NCBI GenBank assembly: GCA_018813975.1
Contig: JAHJAQ010000105.1
Location: 1-16,731, forward strand
DNA length: 16,731 nucleotides
Source: Microcaldota archaeon
Lineage (GTDB): Archaea; Iainarchaeota; Iainarchaeia; Iainarchaeales; JAGVWC01
Direction of reading: 5' to 3'
Both the position numbers and the translations under genes were made by a program. The notes under the pieces were generated by a model. It was not told the origin of the DNA. It ran no database searches and saw nothing but the letters and a program-made list of their open reading frames with translations. Each line of letters opens with the position of its first letter. The first letter of the stretch is position 1. Positions 13,695 through 16,731 of this stretch are shown here, one piece after another.

Positions 13695-14075
13695 TTACTT
13701 TTTGGTTTTAGAGTTTTTCTTGGTTTCGGTTTCTTCTTCCGCCGGTTTTCCCTGGATTTTAGCGCGAATCTTGTTTAGTTTTTGAACCAAAATATCTTCT
13801 TGTTTTTGAAGGGTTTTGACTCTTAAATCAATGCTTTCTTTGGTTTCTTTGAGTTCTTTTTTGGTTTGAATAACATCAGAAAGGATTAGAATGTTTCCAA
13901 CGGCCTTGTAAACCTTTTTTTCAGTGGTTTTGTCTAATTCTTCCAAAGACTTGCCCAGCAAATTGGTTTGGGCTTGTAATTGTTGTTTTTGCCCAGAAAC
14001 ACCCATTAATTGGTTTCGGCTTTGTTCAAATTGCATTAAGTCTTCTTGAGAGGGCTGTTCATTAGTCAAGTTCAT
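13695..14075 (-). CDS. pfdB: Prefoldin subunit beta
   Basis: 126 residues. Two long coiled-coil helices (about 8-50 and 72-110) are joined by the short beta-hairpin region KKVYKAVGNILILSDV, the diagnostic core of beta-type prefoldins. Together with prefoldin alpha it forms the hexameric jellyfish chaperone that hands unfolded proteins to the thermosome. The Lys/Glu-rich tail after 111 is longer than in many archaea. ATG 14075 is preferred over the adjacent GTG because GGAG lies 5 nt before it. The stop of the Pcc1-like gene shares a base with this start. The position next to Pcc1, rpoP and eL43 is the classical archaeal arrangement. Confidence 0.9.
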   Translation of the reverse strand: MNLTNEQPSQEDLMQFEQSRNQLMGVSGQKQQLQAQTNLLGKSLEELDKTTEKKVYKAVGNILILSDVIQTKKELKETKESIDLRVKTLQKQEDILVQKLNKIRAKIQGKPAEEETETKKNSKTKK

Positions 14076-14332
14076 CACAACTCCTTTTTGTTATCTTGTA
14101 TTTTTTGAATTAAAGCCATGGCTTTAAACATACTATTAGCACTTGCTTTCAAAGCAATTTCATCCATAGCACTCATATTGGCCAACACAACGTTTTTATT
14201 TGCTTTTAAAACGGTTTTAGATCGCTTTTCGTGTTTTTGGTTCAAATCCGGTTGTAACGCTAAAATAGCGTTTTGAGCGGTTATAGGGGAAGAAAAGGAA
14301 AACGAAAAACTGGTTTGCAACAAAAAACGCAT
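14075..14332 (-). CDS. pcc1: KEOPS complex Pcc1-like subunit
   Basis: 85 residues, the usual size. The beta-strand start FSFSFSSPITAQNAILAL, the RSKTVLKANKNVVLANM segment and the helix ASANSMFKAMALIQKI match the strand-helix-strand-strand-helix layout of Pcc1, the dimerisation subunit of KEOPS, which makes t6A37 of tRNA. Its location between rpoP and prefoldin beta in the superoperon supports this. The sequence is divergent. ATG 14332 lies only one base after GAGGTG, so a TTG at 14323 or 14320 may be the real start. Confidence 0.7.
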   Translation of the reverse strand: MRFLLQTSFSFSFSSPITAQNAILALQPDLNQKHEKRSKTVLKANKNVVLANMSAMDEIALKASANSMFKAMALIQKIQDNKKEL

Positions 14333-14362
14333 TCACCTCAAAAAAAACACTATTTTTTTTTT

Positions 14363-14497
14363 TTAGCGTGCTTTAACCTTTTTGGAAACCGGTTGGCGTA
14401 GTTTATACAATACTTTGTACGCGCAACGCGGACATCGAACCAATCCATCCGGAATGGTTTCTATAATATCACCGCATTTTCCACACTTGTATGACAT
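14363..14497 (-). CDS. rpoP: DNA-directed RNA polymerase subunit P (Rpo12)
   Basis: 44 residues on the complement of 14497-14363. The full zinc site is present: C5-GK-C8 and C22-PR-C25, with the IPDGLVRCPRCAYKVLYK block typical of Rpb12/RpoP, followed by a basic tail. The subunit anchors the Rpo3/Rpo10/Rpo11 assembly platform. Start supported by GGGAGG about 9 nt upstream. It lies in its standard place between eL43 and Pcc1. Confidence 0.9.
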   Translation of the reverse strand: MSYKCGKCGDIIETIPDGLVRCPRCAYKVLYKLRQPVSKKVKAR

Positions 14498-14521
14498 TCT
14501 AACATTCCTCCCGAAAAAAAA

Positions 14522-14887
14522 TCATTTTTTACTCGTTTTTTTTGACTCGGTTTTTGTTTCTACAACCGCTTCAGCAGGGTGCTTGGTTTCTTCTGTTGCC
14601 TCTACCAGCTCTCCAACCGAAGGTAAAAAGCTTTTTTGACGAATCATTTTTTCTACAATCCCACCCGTTAAGGTTTGAGGAAAATAAGCCCCCCCAGCAA
14701 ACTCTATTTTGCATTTGGTACAATAAAAAATGCCGGCTGCTTTTCGCTTTAGTCTTTTTAAGTCACAATAAGGACAGGGATGGGGCTTTTTTTGTTTGGA
14801 TTCTACTTTTAACAAGCGCCTTCGAATACCAATTCCATATCGTGCACCGTAACGGCCCGCACTTTTAACTTTTCGAGTTGGACTCAT
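14522..14887 (-). CDS. rpl37ae: Large subunit ribosomal protein eL43 (L37Ae) with a C-terminal extension
   Basis: 121 residues. The N-terminal SAGRYGARYGIGIRRRL segment and a four-cysteine zinc finger, C38-PY-C41 and C56-TK-C59, are diagnostic, followed by FAGGAYFPQT. The family is usually 70-95 residues long. Here about 30 further residues rich in Glu, Thr and Lys extend the C-terminus, ending KKTSKK. The start ATG 14887 lies 15 nt after the rrp42 stop, with AAGGCGATG upstream. Confidence 0.9.
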   Translation of the reverse strand: MSPTRKVKSAGRYGARYGIGIRRRLLKVESKQKKPHPCPYCDLKRLKRKAAGIFYCTKCKIEFAGGAYFPQTLTGGIVEKMIRQKSFLPSVGELVEATEETKHPAEAVVETKTESKKTSKK

Positions 14888-14902
14888 ATTTTTTTCATCG
14901 CC

Positions 14903-15703
14903 TTATTTTTTTCCAAAAAACTTTTTGCGCAGTTCCTTGGCTCTTTTAAAAGCGGTTTCAATGCATTGATCAATTTCTTGGACTGAAAAACTACCGCTTG
15001 CCTTGCCGCCTTTTTGGAATGCCGTAATATAATCATCTTCGGTAGTGGCAATTGAAAAACGCGCGCTAGAAGCTTTTTCTTCTCCAAGCGTTGGATCCAC
15101 TAAAACCGAATTCCCTATTTTTACAAAAGTACTCAATAAGGGATGGCGTTTTAACTCGAGTTTTTTATCGTATTCATAGGGAATAATAACATTGTTTTCA
15201 TCCAGTTTGGGAAGCTTTGCTTCTGAAAGCGCTTTTAAGCAACCAATAGAAGAAGCATCAAACAAGTTTCCATCCTGATTGAGAGTGTAGATATCCAAAA
15301 AAACCACCCAAATCTTTTCACCTTCTATAATACACAATTTGGTAAAGTCTAGTGCTTTGGCTTCTCGAAGACCTCGATCTACGACGCGCGCGGTTTCAAT
15401 GGATTCACTGCTGGGCGGACCATACTCGAACTCTGGACTTGCAATGGGCAAAAATTCCATATTCACACTAATACTGCCCTCGTTTTGTTTATCGGGATAG
15501 GGTGTTCCCAAAACCGATTTCACGCCAACCATTACCTCGGTTTTGCCCAGCTTTACTTGGCAAGAACCATCGGCATTATGGCTAATATTTGTGGTTAATT
15601 CGATTGGACGGTATTCATCAAAAGCTCTTTCATCCAATCGCTTGTTTTCTAAAACTGTTTTTCGAATCTTATCGCTTTCAAGTTCCCAAATAATATTCTG
15701 CAT
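14903..15703 (-). CDS. rrp42: Exosome complex subunit Rrp42
   Basis: 266 residues of the RNase PH fold. ATG 15703 is chosen over the longer frame (to 15787) because AAGGTGA lies directly upstream and the product then starts MQNIIWELESDKIRKTVLE, matching archaeal Rrp42; the longer version would run into rrp41. Typical blocks include KRLDERAFDEYRPIEL, HNADGSCQVKLG and PSSESIETARVVDRGLREA. Rrp42 lacks phosphorolytic residues of its own and forms the hexameric ring with Rrp41, contributing to the composite active site and RNA binding. 10 nt after the rrp41 stop. Confidence 0.92.
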   Translation of the reverse strand: MQNIIWELESDKIRKTVLENKRLDERAFDEYRPIELTTNISHNADGSCQVKLGKTEVMVGVKSVLGTPYPDKQNEGSISVNMEFLPIASPEFEYGPPSSESIETARVVDRGLREAKALDFTKLCIIEGEKIWVVFLDIYTLNQDGNLFDASSIGCLKALSEAKLPKLDENNVIIPYEYDKKLELKRHPLLSTFVKIGNSVLVDPTLGEEKASSARFSIATTEDDYITAFQKGGKASGSFSVQEIDQCIETAFKRAKELRKKFFGKK

Positions 15704-15713
15704 TTTTTCACCT

Positions 15714-16499
15714 TTACTCTTTAATCTCTTCTTTTTTTGATTCGCTTCGAAGATCTGAAGCAATTTCTTGTACAGGAAAGCCTTCAAACTTTTTGCTTAA
15801 GGCTTTTTTTTGCAATTCAAGAATCTGTTTGCAACCTGCAATTCCCATTTGAACGGCTTTATCCCATTCTTCTTTTTTTAGTAAGCCATCCATTTGCAGT
15901 AACACAATTTCCTCTGTTTCCGGAATAATGGCCAGTGGAATATCAACGGCATCAGGCGCATCTTCTTCTTCTTTGGTTAGATCAACAAGAATATGACCGC
16001 CCGCTTTTCCGACTGTACAACCGGCTACAATGCCGCGCATGGGAATCCCCGCATCTACCAACGCAAGACTAGCAGCTGTAAGGCCTGCAATGCGAGTTCC
16101 CGCATTACTGTCAAAAATTTCTACATACACATCAATGTTTGTATTGGGAAATTGTTCCGTAAAAATCGCTGCTTTTAGGGCTTCTCCTGAAACCTTGCTA
16201 ATCTCAATCTCTCTTCTACCGGGTCGCGGATTTTTGCGGTCTGAAACGGAAAAAGAGGCCATGCGATAATAATAATTCACATTCGCACCATAAGGATCAG
16301 CTCTGTGTTTGGGTAAGGCTTCTTTGGGGCCGTACACCGCTGCAACAACTTTGTTATAACCCCATTCTAAATAACAACTGCCATCAGCATTGGGTACTAC
16401 ACCCACTTTTATTTTAATGGGGCGCAATTCATCTGCTTTGCGACCATCCAATCGTTTTCCACTCTTATCCACATATACAATTTCTTTTTCTTTACCCAT
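15714..16499 (-). CDS. rrp41: Exosome complex exonuclease Rrp41
   Basis: 261 residues, the catalytic RNase PH-like subunit of the archaeal exosome, which degrades and tails RNA from the 3' end using phosphate or NDPs. KRLDGRKADELRPIKI starts the fold, RKNPRPGRREIEIS is the RNA- and phosphate-binding arginine region, and the catalytic pair appears as D180 and D186 in EEEDAPDAVDIP. ATG 16499 is preferred because GGAG lies 9 nt upstream; ATG 16514 would itself contain that SD. A Lys/Glu/Ser-rich tail follows residue 240. Confidence 0.92.
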   Translation of the reverse strand: MGKEKEIVYVDKSGKRLDGRKADELRPIKIKVGVVPNADGSCYLEWGYNKVVAAVYGPKEALPKHRADPYGANVNYYYRMASFSVSDRKNPRPGRREIEISKVSGEALKAAIFTEQFPNTNIDVYVEIFDSNAGTRIAGLTAASLALVDAGIPMRGIVAGCTVGKAGGHILVDLTKEEEDAPDAVDIPLAIIPETEEIVLLQMDGLLKKEEWDKAVQMGIAGCKQILELQKKALSKKFEGFPVQEIASDLRSESKKEEIKE

Positions 16500-16521
16500 A
16501 TTGTATCGCTCCATTCAACAT

Positions 16522-16731
16522 TCAATTTTCGTTTTTTTGTGCATTTTCTTTTAAAAAAAGAGTAATGCCCTCGGTTAAATGATCTAAATGTGATTCTTCT
16601 TCGATTTTTCGAATGGCTTTTCGCAATAAGGCAGTATCGCCACCTTTAATCCAAGCCAATCCATTTCTACCAATCATCAAATTAGAGGCAGTACCACTTT
16701 TGAGAACCTCTAGCATAGAACTGTTTTTGCC
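16522..16731 (-). CDS. rrp4: Exosome RNA-binding subunit Rrp4, C-terminal part
   Basis: The frame is open to the window edge, so the N-terminal and S1 domains are missing. The visible 69 residues begin GKNSSMLEVLKSGTASNLM, the GxxG-like loop and helix of the C-terminal KH domain, then IGRNGLAWIKG and a helical, acidic end. Rrp4 caps the Rrp41/Rrp42 ring and feeds RNA into it. Being the next gene upstream of rrp41 on the same strand confirms the assignment. Confidence 0.88.
   Translation of the reverse strand, partial: GKNSSMLEVLKSGTASNLMIGRNGLAWIKGGDTALLRKAIRKIEEESHLDHLTEGITLFLKENAQKNEN

Noticed and set aside
15704..15787. N-terminal extension of Rrp42
   Set aside because: It would overlap the rrp41 end, and the AAGGTGA site just before ATG 15703 marks the real start.
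1..16731. CRISPR array, rRNA or tRNA genes
   Set aside because: No regularly spaced direct repeats and no tRNA- or rRNA-like segments were found on reading through.

Overview
The window is chromosomal DNA from a low-GC archaeon. The main evidence is the right-hand block (about 12.5-16.7 kb, minus strand), which has the classical archaeal exosome superoperon order: rrp4 (cut by the window edge), rrp41, rrp42, ribosomal protein eL43/L37Ae, RNA polymerase subunit P, a Pcc1-like KEOPS subunit, prefoldin beta, then a DHH/DHHA1 phosphoesterase and a 50-residue zinc-ribbon protein. Archaeal TATA-like boxes sit about 25 nt before several starts, and GGAG/GAGGTG ribosome sites occur inside operons. 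Short proteins, tight packing and the family mix fit a DPANN-type lineage, but no phylum can be fixed from this alone.

Layout from left to right. Positions 1-412 hold the truncated N-terminus of a winged-helix (wHTH) regulator on the minus strand. It runs into a hairpin plus T8 tract and then a second, GC-rich hairpin that masks the Shine-Dalgarno site of an ATG at 3-1. This resembles the left end of an IS200-type insertion sequence whose body lies off the window. At 413-1681 is a FIST-domain sensory protein. A five-gene minus-strand operon (5918-1646) follows: KaiC-like ATPase, a small polytopic membrane protein with two Asp-rich motifs, a roadblock/LC7-like protein, and two geranylgeranyl-reductase-family flavoproteins. 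Positions 6098-8550 carry three paralogous wHTH regulators, two tandem on plus (the second split by a frame change at an A8 run) and one convergent on minus with an added cysteine cluster. At 9591-8620 is a two-gene wHTH plus V4R sensor unit, divergent from a PHP phosphoesterase (9706-10668). A Cys/HTH protein overlaps the PHP gene, and three poorly characterised genes follow (a helical protein, a Lys-rich protein and a zinc-ribbon protein). The conserved information-processing superoperon fills the right end.

The left and middle look like a signal-sensing and regulatory neighbourhood: FIST, V4R, roadblock, KaiC and at least five wHTH proteins. It sits beside isoprenoid-lipid genes and abuts the housekeeping superoperon. 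Four of the wHTH proteins, counting the truncated one, share a nearly invariant recognition-helix segment (S/T-Y-Q-x-x-H-K), while the C-terminal domains of the three with a complete sequence diverge. This suggests several inputs converging on one DNA site class. The most novel items are that family, the possible frameshift in its second member, the Cys-cluster member, the IS200-like riboregulatory end, and a repeated palindromic operator between the V4R/wHTH unit and the PHP gene.
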